Source: Streptacidiphilus jeojiense
GTDB taxonomy: Bacteria; Actinomycetota; Actinomycetes; Streptomycetales; Streptomycetaceae
NCBI RefSeq assembly: GCF_000719095.1
Contig: NZ_JOEH01000007.1
Location: forward strand, 124,001-188,000
DNA: 64,000 nt
Reading direction: 5' to 3'
In this document: positions 43,174 through 52,327 of the stretch, one piece after another
Position numbering within the stretch: position 1 is the stretch's first letter
Layout of the letters: each line of letters begins with the position of its first letter
Translations under genes and position numbers: made by a program
The notes under the pieces: generated by a model
Seen by the model: only the letters and a program-made list of their open reading frames with translations
The model's database searches: none
What the model was told of the DNA's origin: nothing

Positions 43174-45000
43174 TCACCTCGGTGCCCGGGCCGGTGTGCC
43201 GACCGGGGTGACCGTCAGGGTCTGCTCGGCGGCGCTGCGGGTGCCGCCGACCGGGTTGCCGGTGGTGTTGGTCCAGGTGCGGGTGGGGGTGGTCTCGGCA
43301 GTGCGTCCGGCGTTCGAGGACAGGCCGAGCACCAGGCCGCTGTAGCGGTTGACGAGCCGGTAGGTTCCGGCCGGGGAGGCGTTCCTGACGATGAACCACT
43401 GCTGGCCGACGGTTCCGTTGCCCGCGCCCAGGGCGGTGACGGTCGGCTTCGCCCCCCAGGCACGGCCGGCCTTGGCGGAGGAGTCGACGCCGAGCACCTT
43501 GCCGGTGGCGGCGTTGGTGATCCGGTAGGAGCCGTCGCCGTTGGCGCTGAACTTCCAGTTCTCCAGCGCCGATCCGGTCACGGCGGCGTCCGAGGTGGTG
43601 GCGGCGCCCTTGCCGGCCAGGGCGAGCACCCGGCCGCCCCCGCTGCTGATCCGGTAGCTCTTCGCCGGGTCGAACAGCGGCGCGGCGGGTGTGGCCGAGT
43701 CGATGGTGGTGTTGGCGTACTCGCCGTCCGAGCCGGCGCAGGCGATGGCGCAGTAGGAGCGGAAGGACTTGCCGACGATGGTGGAGCTGGTCAGGTTGGC
43801 GCTGTCGAGGAACCAGCGGTACCAGGAGCCGGAGGTGTAGCTGCCGGAGTCGCCGATCAGGTGCCACTTCTGGGTGGAGAGGTCGTCGGTGGCGTAGTAC
43901 TGCTGCGGTTCGGTGCCGGACTGCTGCACGGTCTCGGGTTCGCCGATGTACAGGCCGAGGTAGGCGTCGTAGGTGATGTTCATGACCAGCAGCGGGGACT
44001 TGGACGGCAACTGGTTCGCCGCGATCTGCTGGTCGACGGTGCCGGCGTTGGCCGGGTTGTAGTCGTTGCCGACCGGGGTGTAGCCGCTGGGGTCGGCCGT
44101 GGTCGCCGGGACCATGTTGCTCTCCAGGCCGCCCACGCCGGGCTGCGACCAGGAGCCGTTGTACCACTTCTGCCAGGTGCCGGTCGCCATCTTGCCGGAG
44201 ATCGGCGCGCGGGCGACGTGGGCCAGGCTGTCGGTGCTTCCGGGGGTGCCGGCCTTGGGGACGATCCGCGATCCGTAGTAGACGTAGAAGTAGCCCGACA
44301 CCGAGTCGACGTACAGCCGCGGGTCGCCGTCGCCGTAGTCGAAGGTGCCGTTGGGGAAGGCGGTGGTGTCGCCGCGGGCGGTGCTGTAGGGGCTGGTGAT
44401 GGCGTGGCCGGTGATGGTCCACACCTTGCCCTGGTCGGTGGAGACGGCGTAGTCGATGGCGTCGTAGTGCGAGAAGGAGTTGGCGCCGAAGGGCTCGGGG
44501 GTGAACTCGTTGTGCACCAGGCCGTACCAGTTGCCGGTGTCGGGGTCGACCCACACGCCCATCAGGTCGCAGTAGTTCTTCTGGGAGTAGCCGGAGCCGG
44601 CCGGGGCCGCGGTCGCGGTCTTCCCGGTGGGGCTGTTGTTGCAGCGGTAGGTGGTGTCGTTGTTCTTGTCGACGGGGTTGGCCGGGTTCACCGCGTCGCT
44701 GATCGCGCTGGACCGGGTGGCGGTGTCGAAGTTCGTGCCGGTGAAGAAGTCCCAGTAGCGGGGGTCGGTGCTGCCGTAGAGCGAGGCGGACTGCTGGAAG
44801 TAGAAGGTGCCGTTCTTGTCCAGGTAGGGCGCGGCGGGGGTGTCGGTCGGGTAGGCGTAGCTGCCGATGGAGCCGATGGTGACGGTGTATCCGGTGGTCG
44901 GCGGGGTCGCCGATGCGGGGGTGGCGAACAGGCCGGCGCCGGCCAGCGCCAGGGCGACGGCGCCGATCGCCGGGGCGGACTTCCGGTGGGGAGCGGACAT
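43174..45000 (-). CDS. secreted protein with C-terminal ricin-type lectin domain; N-terminal domain unassigned
   Basis: A protein of 608 residues from ATG 45000 (GGAGGAACC upstream). A Sec signal peptide ends near TPASA-TPP. The central ~420 residues are rich in aromatic residues and contain beta-propeller-like strands (VWVDPDTGNWYGLVHNEF, GDGDPRLYVDSVSGYFYVYYG, YDAYLGLYIGEPE, DDLSTQKWHLIGD), reminiscent of sialidase/GH43-type propellers. I cannot place them in a family. The last ~140 residues form a ricin/CBM13-like trefoil (NWKFSANGDGSYRITN, QQWFIVRNASPAGTYRLVN). It probably binds and may cleave a glycan. It lies 77 bases after the importer/GH42-like operon and on the same strand. Confidence 0.7.
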   Translation of the reverse strand: MSAPHRKSAPAIGAVALALAGAGLFATPASATPPTTGYTVTIGSIGSYAYPTDTPAAPYLDKNGTFYFQQSASLYGSTDPRYWDFFTGTNFDTATRSSAISDAVNPANPVDKNNDTTYRCNNSPTGKTATAAPAGSGYSQKNYCDLMGVWVDPDTGNWYGLVHNEFTPEPFGANSFSHYDAIDYAVSTDQGKVWTITGHAITSPYSTARGDTTAFPNGTFDYGDGDPRLYVDSVSGYFYVYYGSRIVPKAGTPGSTDSLAHVARAPISGKMATGTWQKWYNGSWSQPGVGGLESNMVPATTADPSGYTPVGNDYNPANAGTVDQQIAANQLPSKSPLLVMNITYDAYLGLYIGEPETVQQSGTEPQQYYATDDLSTQKWHLIGDSGSYTSGSWYRWFLDSANLTSSTIVGKSFRSYCAIACAGSDGEYANTTIDSATPAAPLFDPAKSYRISSGGGRVLALAGKGAATTSDAAVTGSALENWKFSANGDGSYRITNAATGKVLGVDSSAKAGRAWGAKPTVTALGAGNGTVGQQWFIVRNASPAGTYRLVNRYSGLVLGLSSNAGRTAETTPTRTWTNTTGNPVGGTRSAAEQTLTVTPVGTPARAPR

Positions 45001-45022
45001 GGTTCCTCCGTCAGGTTGTGCA

Positions 45023-45060
45023 GGGTGTGGGAGTGCCGGGTGTGGGAGTGCAGGGTGTGG
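45023..45060 (-). repeat. 15-base tandem repeat, about 2.5 copies, intergenic
   Basis: GGGTGTGGGAGTGCM occurs at 45023 and 45038, with a partial third copy at 45053. It fills half of the gap between the GH42-like stop and the ricin-protein ribosome site. Confidence 0.7.
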
Positions 45061-45077
45061 TGGTTCGGTGCGGTGGC

Positions 45078-47096
45078 TCACCATTCGAGGACCAGCCACC
45101 CCCGGTGCGGCAGGTCCGTCTCCAGGTGCAGGCCGTCCGCGTCGGTGACGGTCCCGGCGGGCCGGGGTACCGCCAGCGGGCGGAGCAGGGTGGCGTGTGG
45201 TTCGGTGGGGGCCGCCGGCACGGCGATGTGCGGCCGGGCCGGGTCGGCGCTGCCGTTGGCGATCGCCAGGCGGGTGGTCCCGTCGCGGTGCGAGGCGTGC
45301 GGGATCAGGTGCGGTCCGCCGGTGACCAGCGGCAACTGCGGCCGGTCGCCCTCCAGGAACCGCACCGCGCGGTGCAGCAGCTGCTGTCCGCTGTCGTCGT
45401 AGGGCAGCTGGGCCGGGTCGGTGGCCGCGAGGACGGCCACCCGGCCGCCCAGGCGGTTGCGGAAGGCGGTGCGGCCGGAGCCCCAGCGCAGACCCTGCGG
45501 GGTCCGGATCTCGGTCCAGCTCTCGGTGTCCGGGCCGGGTTCCAGCCGGGCCAGGGTCGGCTGCATGTTGACGCTGAGCACGGCGCCGGTGTCCAGCACC
45601 TGCTCCTCGGCGTAGGGCCCGCTCGGGTCCGGCTGCTCACGCGGCATCAGTTCGACGCCGTCCAGTCCGAGCAGCGGTCCGAAGCCGCGTTCAAAGAGCA
45701 CCGAGGCCGCCGTGCCGTCCAGCAGCAGGCCGCCGCCGAGCAGGCGGCGGATCTCCTGGTCCGGGAGGGCCCAGGCCGACTGGCCGAACAGGGCCTGCAC
45801 CGGGGCCTGCGGGTCGGCGGTGACCGGGACGCCGTAGCGCAGCAGCAGGTCGGCCGCCGGTCCCGGGTCGACGGCCAGTTCGTCCAGGGCCTGCGGGCCG
45901 CTGCCCCGGGTGCGGACGTGCGCGGCGGCGTCCTGGGCGAAGGGCAGTCCGACCCCGATGGTCGTCTGGTCCCGGTGGTAGCGGGCGGCCAGCCAGTCCA
46001 GGGCAGGGCGGGAGCGGCGCAGCAGTTCGGTGACCTGGGGGAAGCGGGTGACCCGGCGGCCGTGCATGGGGTGCACGTTGAGCAGCAGCGCGTCCGAGCC
46101 GGCCAGCTGTGCGGCGGCCATCTCGGACCAGGTCTGGGTGTCGGACTTGGACCAGGCGGTGTGCGGCCAGTTCTCGATCTCCGGTTCGCTGTCGACGAAG
46201 CCGGGGCGCAGCGCACGCTGCAGTTCCAGGGACCAGACCTGCCGGCTCAGCTCGCGGGCCGGGGTGTCGGTGTAGGGGGCGAAGTGCGGCCGCTGCGCGG
46301 CCCGGCCGCCGATGGCGAGCGCGCCGTAGAGCTGCGCCCAGTCGCGGCCCTCGACCGAGGCCGCGTCCAGGCCCGAGCTCATCAGGCCCAGCCGCGAGCG
46401 GCCCTGCGAGCGCCGGTCGACCTCGGCGGCGACCGCGGCGGCCACCTCCAACTGGGCTTCGCGCCAGACCTGTTGCAGGACCGCGCGCCAGGGGTGCGGG
46501 CGGCCGGGGGCGGTCAGTGCCGCCGTCAACTCCTGCGGGGTGCCGTGCCAGCCGGTCAGGGCGGTGAAGCGCTCCAGCATCAGCGGTTCGAAGCCGCCGC
46601 CCCAGTGCAGCGGTGCGTGGTTGTGGTAGCGGAAGTCGTCCTCCAGCCAGAGCACCCGGAAGCCCAGCTCGGCGAAGCGCCCGTAGTGCGCGACGATCCA
46701 GGCGCGCCAGCGGGGGCAGGCGAAGGACGCCTGCGCGGTGGACACCTCCCCGTACGGGGAGACCATCGGGGCGAAGCCGAGCCGTCCCAGTGCGCCGCTG
46801 CGGCCCCGGTCGGCGTGGCCCACGGTGACCCAGGGGTTGAGGCTGACCTCCAGTCCGGCCGCCTCCAGGGTGTCCTTGGCCAGTCGGGCCGTCTCGAACC
46901 AGAGGTCCTCGGCGCTGCCGGTGAGGTGTCCGGCGAAGGACTCCTCGGCGCCGGTGAGCAGCACCACTTCGTCCACCTCGGCCTGCGCGCAGGCCTTGGC
47001 GAGCTCGGTGGCGTCGGCGGCGGTGCGGGCCGGGTCGGGGTCGGGGTGGATCTGGAATCTGAGGTGGTAGCGCGCGCGCATCCAGCTCCCCTTCAT
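45078..47096 (-). CDS. intracellular GH42-like glycosidase (TIM barrel, uncharacterised)
   Basis: A protein of 672 residues without a signal peptide. It begins in an ATGA overlap with the permease stop; a second ATG at 47081 with GGGGAG is possible. The barrel starts MRARYHLRFQIHPD and has VLWLEDDFRYHNHAPLHW near residue 170, where GH42-like enzymes carry their acid/base. RLGLMSSGLDAASVEGRDW follows. A later region (LLLRYGVPVTADPQAP, RRLLGGGLLLDGTAASVL) resembles the GATase-like trimerisation domain of GH42. Overall it looks like a distant GH-A clan enzyme that splits an imported oligosaccharide. The exact activity is unknown. Confidence 0.68.
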   Translation of the reverse strand: MKGSWMRARYHLRFQIHPDPDPARTAADATELAKACAQAEVDEVVLLTGAEESFAGHLTGSAEDLWFETARLAKDTLEAAGLEVSLNPWVTVGHADRGRSGALGRLGFAPMVSPYGEVSTAQASFACPRWRAWIVAHYGRFAELGFRVLWLEDDFRYHNHAPLHWGGGFEPLMLERFTALTGWHGTPQELTAALTAPGRPHPWRAVLQQVWREAQLEVAAAVAAEVDRRSQGRSRLGLMSSGLDAASVEGRDWAQLYGALAIGGRAAQRPHFAPYTDTPARELSRQVWSLELQRALRPGFVDSEPEIENWPHTAWSKSDTQTWSEMAAAQLAGSDALLLNVHPMHGRRVTRFPQVTELLRRSRPALDWLAARYHRDQTTIGVGLPFAQDAAAHVRTRGSGPQALDELAVDPGPAADLLLRYGVPVTADPQAPVQALFGQSAWALPDQEIRRLLGGGLLLDGTAASVLFERGFGPLLGLDGVELMPREQPDPSGPYAEEQVLDTGAVLSVNMQPTLARLEPGPDTESWTEIRTPQGLRWGSGRTAFRNRLGGRVAVLAATDPAQLPYDDSGQQLLHRAVRFLEGDRPQLPLVTGGPHLIPHASHRDGTTRLAIANGSADPARPHIAVPAAPTEPHATLLRPLAVPRPAGTVTDADGLHLETDLPHRGWLVLEW

Positions 47097-47998
47097 TTGA
47101 CGCTGCCGGCGGACAGGCCGGAGCGCCAGAACCGTTGCAGTGAAAGGAACATGACGATCAGTGGGACCACCGACACGGCGGCCGCGGTGATCACGATGCT
47201 GAACGGCACCGCGTCGCCGATACCGCGCTGGGCCTGCCAGCCGACCAGGCCGACGGTGACCGGCTGCAGCTTGTCGTCGGCCAGCATCAGCGCGGGCAGC
47301 AGGTAGTTGGACCAGATGCCGACGAACTGGAACAGGAACACGGTGACCAGCGCCGGGGACATCAGCCGCAGGCCGATGGTGGCGAAGATGCGGACCTCGC
47401 CGGCGCCGTCGACCCGCCCGGCCTCGATCAGCTCGTCCGGGACGGAGGCCGCGGCGTAGATCCGGGCCAGGTAGACCCCGAAGGGGCTGACCATGCTGGG
47501 GATCAGCACGCCCCAGTAGGTGTTGACCAGGTGCACCGGCGAGAACAGCAGGTAGAGCGGCACGGCCAGCAGCGGCTGCGGCACCAGGACGGCGGCGAGC
47601 ACGATGTTGAAGACAGTCTCGCGGCCCCGGAAGGCGTACTTGGCCAGCGCGTAGCCGGCCAGCGCGGAGACCAGGGTGCTGACCGCGGCGCCGCCGACCG
47701 CGTACAGGGCGGTGTTGAGCAGCCAGCGCGGGTAGATCGCGCCCTGCCGGGTGAACACGTCGTGCAGGTTGGACAGCAGGGCGAAGCGGCCGCTGAACCA
47801 GAAGCCGTTGCCGCTGAAGAGCGCCGAGTTGCTCTTGGTGGTGGAGACCAGCAGCCACCACACCGGGGCCAGGAAGTAGACCGAGACGATGCCGAGCACG
47901 CCGAGGGTGAGCCAGCGCGAGGGGTGCGCTGGCGCTGGCCTGCGCGCCGGGGTGGCCGGCCGGGTCGGTGCGGTCCTGGTGGACTGGAGCGTCGTCAC
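47093..47998 (-). CDS. carbohydrate ABC importer permease (MalG-like, CUT1)
   Basis: A protein of 301 residues from GTG 47998, overlapping the upstream permease by 4 bases (GTGA). Six helices, with the cytoplasmic EAA loop EAGRVDGAGEVRIFATIGL near residue 205 that contacts the ATPase. The N-terminal tail is Thr/Pro/Arg-rich. It matches MalG-type permeases of the CUT1 oligosaccharide importers. Its partner is the next gene on the right. No ATPase gene is in the operon, so a shared MsiK-like ATPase encoded elsewhere is expected. Confidence 0.92.
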   Translation of the reverse strand: MTTLQSTRTAPTRPATPARRPAPAHPSRWLTLGVLGIVSVYFLAPVWWLLVSTTKSNSALFSGNGFWFSGRFALLSNLHDVFTRQGAIYPRWLLNTALYAVGGAAVSTLVSALAGYALAKYAFRGRETVFNIVLAAVLVPQPLLAVPLYLLFSPVHLVNTYWGVLIPSMVSPFGVYLARIYAAASVPDELIEAGRVDGAGEVRIFATIGLRLMSPALVTVFLFQFVGIWSNYLLPALMLADDKLQPVTVGLVGWQAQRGIGDAVPFSIVITAAAVSVVPLIVMFLSLQRFWRSGLSAGSVK

Positions 47999-48921
47999 AG
48001 CGCCGCCCCCCGTCGCCCGACCAGCTTCAGGAAGCCGAAGGAGAGCACGAAGGCGAGGGCTGCGAGGATGACCGACTCGGTGGCCGCGTAGCCGAAGTTG
48101 TTGTCGTTGACCGCGTTGTAGGCGGCGAAGATCGGGGTGTAGTTGCTGCTGAGGTTGGGGGCGACGTGCTGCAGCACGGCCGGCTCGTTGTAGAGCTGGG
48201 CGGTGCCGATGATGGAGAACACCGTGGTCAGCACCAGCGCCGGGCGCACGATGGGGATCTTGACGTGCCAGGCGATGCCCAGTGCGGAGCAGCCGTCCAT
48301 CCGGGCCGCCTCGGCCAGTTCGGGCGGGATGGCCTGCAGTGCGGAGTAGATGATCAGCATGTTGTAGCCGGTCCAGCCCCAGGTGAGCATGTTGCCGATG
48401 GTCGGGGCCAGCATGGGCCCTGAGGTCAGGTCCAGGTGCAGGCCGAGCGCATGAGCGGCCGAGGTGATCGGGCTGAGGCCGGGGGCGACCAGGTAGGACC
48501 ACATCAGCGCGCCGACCACCCCGGGCAGGGCGTAGGGCAGGAAGAAGGCCAGCCGGAAGAAGCGCTTGAACAACGTGCCCTTGGCGTCCAGCAGCAGGGC
48601 CAGCCCGAGGGCCAGGCCCAGCATCACCGGCACCTGCACCACGCCGATCAGCAGCACCCGCAGCAGCGAGCTGCGGAAGACCGGGTCGTGCAGCGCGTCG
48701 GAGTAGTTGCCGAGTCCGGCGAAGACCTTGGTGGGGGCGGACAGGCCGAGCCCGTCGCGGTGCATCTTGAACAGGCTCTGGTAGAGGGTGTAGCCGATGG
48801 GGGCCAGGTAGGCGACGGCGAACAGCAGGGCGAAGGGCAGCAGGAACGCGGCGGCGGTCCGGGCCCGCCGCCGCGCGTGGTGCGTGGTGGGCGTGCTGTG
48901 CGTGGTGGCGGCGGTGCTCAT
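47995..48921 (-). CDS. carbohydrate ABC importer permease (MalF-like, CUT1)
   Basis: A protein of 308 residues beginning in an ATGA overlap with the binding-protein stop. Six helices after a histidine/arginine N-terminal tail. The EAA loop EAARMDGCSALGIAWHVKIP is near residue 215. It pairs with the MalG-like permease downstream to form a CUT1 channel. The four-base overlaps throughout the operon indicate coupled translation and matched amounts. Confidence 0.92.
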   Translation of the reverse strand: MSTAATTHSTPTTHHARRRARTAAAFLLPFALLFAVAYLAPIGYTLYQSLFKMHRDGLGLSAPTKVFAGLGNYSDALHDPVFRSSLLRVLLIGVVQVPVMLGLALGLALLLDAKGTLFKRFFRLAFFLPYALPGVVGALMWSYLVAPGLSPITSAAHALGLHLDLTSGPMLAPTIGNMLTWGWTGYNMLIIYSALQAIPPELAEAARMDGCSALGIAWHVKIPIVRPALVLTTVFSIIGTAQLYNEPAVLQHVAPNLSSNYTPIFAAYNAVNDNNFGYAATESVILAALAFVLSFGFLKLVGRRGAAL

Positions 48922-50237
48922 CCGGAGACGCTCATCCCCTGCTGCTTCAGCTGCGCGACGGTCTTGTTCTGCACCGTGGTCAGCACGTCCGGCATCCGGG
49001 TGCTGCCGGCGGCGCTGGTGCCGAGCCCGTCGCCCAGGTCGGTCGAGGTCTGCGTCATGGTCGGGCCCCACACCCAGGAGGTGTCGATGTGCGGGGTCTC
49101 GGCCTTGAAGACGTCGAAGACCACCTGGCCGCCGTAGAAGGGGTCCGGCGCGGACAGGGCCGGGTTGGACAGGCCCGAGGTGGCGGCGGGGTAGATCCCG
49201 GTCACCTTGATCAGGTTGCTGACGCTGGACGGGTCGGTGCTCATCCAGGTGGCGAACTCGGCGGCCTCCTTGGGGTGCGCGCAGCCCTTGAGCACGACCG
49301 TGGCCGAGCCGCCGTCGTTGCCGTAGACGGGGTTGGCGGCGTCCCAGACCGGCATCGGGGCGACCGCCCACTTGCCGGAGGTGCCCTTGACGCTGGAGGC
49401 CAGGATGGGCGTGTCCCAGACCGCGTTGACGTCGGAGAGGATCTTGCCGGCGGCCATGTCCTTGTAGAGGGTGGGGTCGTAGCTGGGGTCGGTCTTGAGC
49501 AGCTTCTTGTCCAGCAGGCCCTGCCAGTAGCCCGCGACCTTCTGGTTGGCGGGGCTGTTCAGGCTCACCTGCCACTGGCCGCCGCTGGTGCCGAACCACG
49601 GTGCGCCGGCCTGCCAGGCCAGGCCCGCGTAGTTGTAGGCGTCGTTGCCGAAGTCGCCCAGGTAGACGCTGGGGTCGGCGGCGTGCACCTTGGCCGCGTC
49701 GGCGGCGTACTCGGCCCAGGTGACCGGGGGCTTGCTGATGCCGTACTTGGCGAACAGGTCCTTGCGGTAGAGCAGGCCCATCGGGGCGGTGTCGACCGGG
49801 GCGCCGTAGGTCTTGCCGCCGATGGTCACCTGGTTCCAGGTCCAGGCGGCGAACTGGCTCCTGGCCGGGGCCAGGTACTGGGTGACGTCCATCATCGCCC
49901 CGGCGGCGGCGAAGCTGGGCATGGTCTCGTAGCCGACCATGCCCAGGCACGGTGCGTTGCCGGCCTGAGCGGCCGTCAGCATCTTGGTGTAGCCGCCCTT
50001 GGAGCCCGAGGGCGTCTTGTCGAAGGTGACCTGGATGCCCGGGTGGCTCTTGTTGAACAGGGCGACCGACTGCTCGTACCCGGGGGCCCAGCCCCAGAAG
50101 TCGAGCTTGACCGTGCCGCCGGCGCTGGACGGGCTCTGTGAGCTGCCCGTGCTGCCGCTGGAGCTGCATCCGCTCACCACGGCCATGGATGCGAGGGCGG
50201 CGCACAGTGCCACGGCGCGTATCTGACGACGTCTCAC
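48918..50237 (-). CDS. carbohydrate ABC importer, substrate-binding lipoprotein (CUT1)
   Basis: A protein of 439 residues from GTG 50237 with GGAG 7 bases upstream. A lipoprotein signal has lipobox VVSGC near residue 24 and a Ser/Gly linker. An extracellular solute-binding family 1 fold follows (VKLDFWGWAPGYEQSVALFN, GMVGYETMPSFAAAG, GKTYGAPVDTAPMGLLYRK, NDGGSATVVLKGC). Many tryptophans and tyrosines suit stacking on sugar rings. It heads a leftward operon with two permeases, the GH42-like enzyme and perhaps the ricin protein. The divergent ROK gene is the likely repressor. Confidence 0.92.
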   Translation of the reverse strand: MRRRQIRAVALCAALASMAVVSGCSSSGSTGSSQSPSSAGGTVKLDFWGWAPGYEQSVALFNKSHPGIQVTFDKTPSGSKGGYTKMLTAAQAGNAPCLGMVGYETMPSFAAAGAMMDVTQYLAPARSQFAAWTWNQVTIGGKTYGAPVDTAPMGLLYRKDLFAKYGISKPPVTWAEYAADAAKVHAADPSVYLGDFGNDAYNYAGLAWQAGAPWFGTSGGQWQVSLNSPANQKVAGYWQGLLDKKLLKTDPSYDPTLYKDMAAGKILSDVNAVWDTPILASSVKGTSGKWAVAPMPVWDAANPVYGNDGGSATVVLKGCAHPKEAAEFATWMSTDPSSVSNLIKVTGIYPAATSGLSNPALSAPDPFYGGQVVFDVFKAETPHIDTSWVWGPTMTQTSTDLGDGLGTSAAGSTRMPDVLTTVQNKTVAQLKQQGMSVSG

Positions 50238-50300
50238 CTGAAGTCTCCTACGAGGTAGCGATCGAATAACTTGGCGTGCGAGGACTTGCGAACAGCCCGA

Positions 50301-50325
50301 TTAATTAAAGTAGGATCATAACTAA
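50301..50325. promoter_or_regulatory. AT-rich dyad between importer and ROK regulator
   Basis: TTAATTAA and, 17 bases on, the matching half ATAACTAA form an imperfect dyad (7 of 8 positions in the arms). It lies in the only AT-rich patch of this gap, where ROK-type repressors usually bind. Confidence 0.45.
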
Positions 50326-50389
50326 GGCGGCGGAAGTCAACACCGCGGCAGAACTTTCAGTGCCGGACGACGGCGGGTAGGGAGTGAGC

Positions 50390-51652
50390 GTGAAGGCAGA
50401 CCTGCGTGGGGGCGCGGCGCACGAGGTCGCGATGGCCGGCCCGTCCAAGCCGAGCGACCGGGCCTCGATCCGGCGCACCAACCTCGGCCTGGTGCTGCGG
50501 CTGCTACGGGACTCGGGCCCGCGCTCACGCGCCAGGATCGCCTCGGACACCGGACTGCCCCGGCCCACCATCACCGGCCTGATCTCCGAACTGGTCGAGC
50601 TGGGCCTGGTGCGGGAGGGGGCCTCCGAGCGCGACGGCTCGGTCGGCCGCCCCAGCCAGGCCGTCGAGATCGACGGGCGGACCATCTGCGGGGTCGGCGT
50701 CGAGATCAACGTCGACTACCTCGCCGTGGTCGCGCTCGACCTGCGCGGCGAGGTGGCCTTCCAGCGGCGGATCGCCGTCGACGTGCGCACCGCCGGCCCT
50801 GAGTCCGTCCTGGACAGCGCGGCGGCCCTGGTCCGCGAGGCCGAGGCCGCGGTCCAGGCGGCCGGCGCCCGGGTGGTGGGCGCGGCCCTGGCCGCGCCCG
50901 GGAACGTCGACATCACCGCCGGCCGGGTGACCTTCGCCAGCAACATCGGCTGGCGCGACGTCGCGGCGCTGGACGCGCTGCGCGACCGGCTGGGCCGGTC
51001 CGCGCCGCCGCTGCGGCTGGAGAACGACGCCAAGCTGGGCGCGATCGCCGAGTACCTGGTCGCCTCGGCCGCCGACATCCACGACCTGATCTACGTCACC
51101 GGCGAGACCGGCGTCGGCGGAGGCATCATCAGCGGCGGCCAACTGATGCGCGGAGCACGCGGGTTCGCGGGCGAGATCGGCCACATGCCGCTGGCCCCGG
51201 GCGGCCACCCCTGCGCCTGCGGCCGGTTCGGCTGCTGGGAGACCATGGTCGGCCTGGGCGCCCTGCTGCGGCACGCCTCCGACCCGGACGACCCGGTCCA
51301 CGACCCGTCCCTGGACGTCGAGTCCCGGCTGGCCGACCTGCGCCGCCGCGCCGACGACGGCGACCCGCGCACGCTGCAGGCGCTCGCCCTGATCGCCGAC
51401 GACCTGGCGCTGGGCGTCGCCCTGCTGGTCGACGTCCTCAACCCGCGCGCGGTGGTGCTCGGCGGCTACTTCGCGGTCTTCGCCGACTACCTGCTGCCCA
51501 GCGTCCGCGAAGGCGTCGCCCGCCGGGTGATGGCCCCGGAGTGCGGCGGCTGCGAGGTGCTGCCCTCGACCCTGGGCTTCACCGCACCCGCCCGCGGCGG
51601 CGCCTACCTGGCCCTGGACGCCGTCTACCAGGACCCCAGCGGCACCGCCTGA
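50390..51652 (+). CDS. ROK-family transcriptional repressor (XylR/NagC type)
   Basis: A protein of 420 residues; GTG 50390 was chosen because GGGAG stands 5 bases upstream (GTG 50384 is the alternative). An N-terminal winged helix at about 25-85 (NLGLVLRLLRDSGPRSRARI, GLPRPTITGLISEL) is followed by a ROK sugar-kinase-like domain with GVGGGIISGG, the catalytic-type aspartate region NDAKLGAIAEY and the zinc motif HPCACGRFGCWE. ROK repressors respond to sugars or sugar phosphates. It is divergent from the CUT1 importer operon, which it very likely controls. Confidence 0.9.
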   Translation: MKADLRGGAAHEVAMAGPSKPSDRASIRRTNLGLVLRLLRDSGPRSRARIASDTGLPRPTITGLISELVELGLVREGASERDGSVGRPSQAVEIDGRTICGVGVEINVDYLAVVALDLRGEVAFQRRIAVDVRTAGPESVLDSAAALVREAEAAVQAAGARVVGAALAAPGNVDITAGRVTFASNIGWRDVAALDALRDRLGRSAPPLRLENDAKLGAIAEYLVASAADIHDLIYVTGETGVGGGIISGGQLMRGARGFAGEIGHMPLAPGGHPCACGRFGCWETMVGLGALLRHASDPDDPVHDPSLDVESRLADLRRRADDGDPRTLQALALIADDLALGVALLVDVLNPRAVVLGGYFAVFADYLLPSVREGVARRVMAPECGGCEVLPSTLGFTAPARGGAYLALDAVYQDPSGTA

Positions 51653-51762
51653 CCTTGGCGTCCGGTTCGCAGCGGGTTCATCCTGGAAGGAGCCGACCGG
51701 ACAGGCGGCGGGACCGCTGCGCTCCGGGCGGACCGCACCGAGCCGACGGAGATGTGTAGACC

Positions 51763-52011
51763 ATGGCCACGTTCATCGATGTCCACCACGGCATGACCGG
51801 GATCACCGCGGAGCAGCTCGCATCGGCCCACCAGGCCGACCTCGCCATCGAAGCGAGCGAGAACGTCCACTTCAAGCAGGCCTGGGCGGACCCGGACTCG
51901 GGCACGGTGTACTGCCTGTCCGAGGCCCCGTCCGTCGACGCGGTGCAACGCGTCCATGAGCGCGCCGGGCACAAGGCCGACGAGGTCCATCCGGTCCCGC
52001 TCACGGTCTGA
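51763..52011 (+). CDS. SCO4226-type nickel-binding protein (DUF4242)
   Basis: A protein of 82 residues: ATFIDVHHGMTGITAEQL, then DLAIEASENVHFKQAW and YCLSEAPSVDAVQRVHERAGH. This is the DUF4242 ferredoxin-like fold. The Streptomyces coelicolor member SCO4226 binds nickel through histidines, and here H8, H9, H36 and H65 are candidates. ATG 51763 has GGAG 11 bases upstream. It is monocistronic. The physiological role of the family remains unclear. Confidence 0.82.
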   Translation: MATFIDVHHGMTGITAEQLASAHQADLAIEASENVHFKQAWADPDSGTVYCLSEAPSVDAVQRVHERAGHKADEVHPVPLTV

Positions 52012-52043
52012 GATCTGAGGCCGGCGGACCCGGCCGGCGACCG

Positions 52044-52319
52044 TCAGGCCGACAAGGCCGCCCCCTCGCCGTCGGCATCCGCGGCGCAGGCGGCGGCCAG
52101 TTCGTCCAGGGAGACGTTCAGGGCCCAGGCCAGCGCGGCGATGGTGAAGAAGGCGGGGGTCGGCGCCCGGCCGGTCTCGATCTTCCGCAGCGTCTCCGCG
52201 GACAGCCCGGCCGCCGCCGCCACGTCCACCATGCTGCGCTCGCCGCGGGCCTGACGGAGCAGGGCGCCGAAGCGCTCGCCCCGCTGCCGCTCTTCCGGGG
52301 TCAAAGGAGTTCTCACCAT
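52044..52319 (-). CDS. XRE-family helix-turn-helix regulator
   Basis: A protein of 91 residues from ATG 52319. One Cro/C1-type domain at about 15-75: RFGALLRQARGERSMVDVAA, then AAGLSAETLRKIETGRAPTP and ALNVSLDELAAAC. It has no sensor domain, so it may be a simple repressor, perhaps autoregulated. It is divergent from the methionine aminopeptidase gene; a nearly perfect 20-base dyad between the two is the obvious operator. The ribosome site is weak. Confidence 0.87.
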   Translation of the reverse strand: MVRTPLTPEERQRGERFGALLRQARGERSMVDVAAAAGLSAETLRKIETGRAPTPAFFTIAALAWALNVSLDELAAACAADADGEGAALSA

Positions 52320-52327
52320 GCCCGTGA

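Noticed and set aside
48918..50237. A missing ATPase gene hidden in the CUT1 operon
   Set aside because: No Walker motifs occur in any frame of 43-52 kb. The absence fits the known sharing of MsiK by actinobacterial CUT1 importers.
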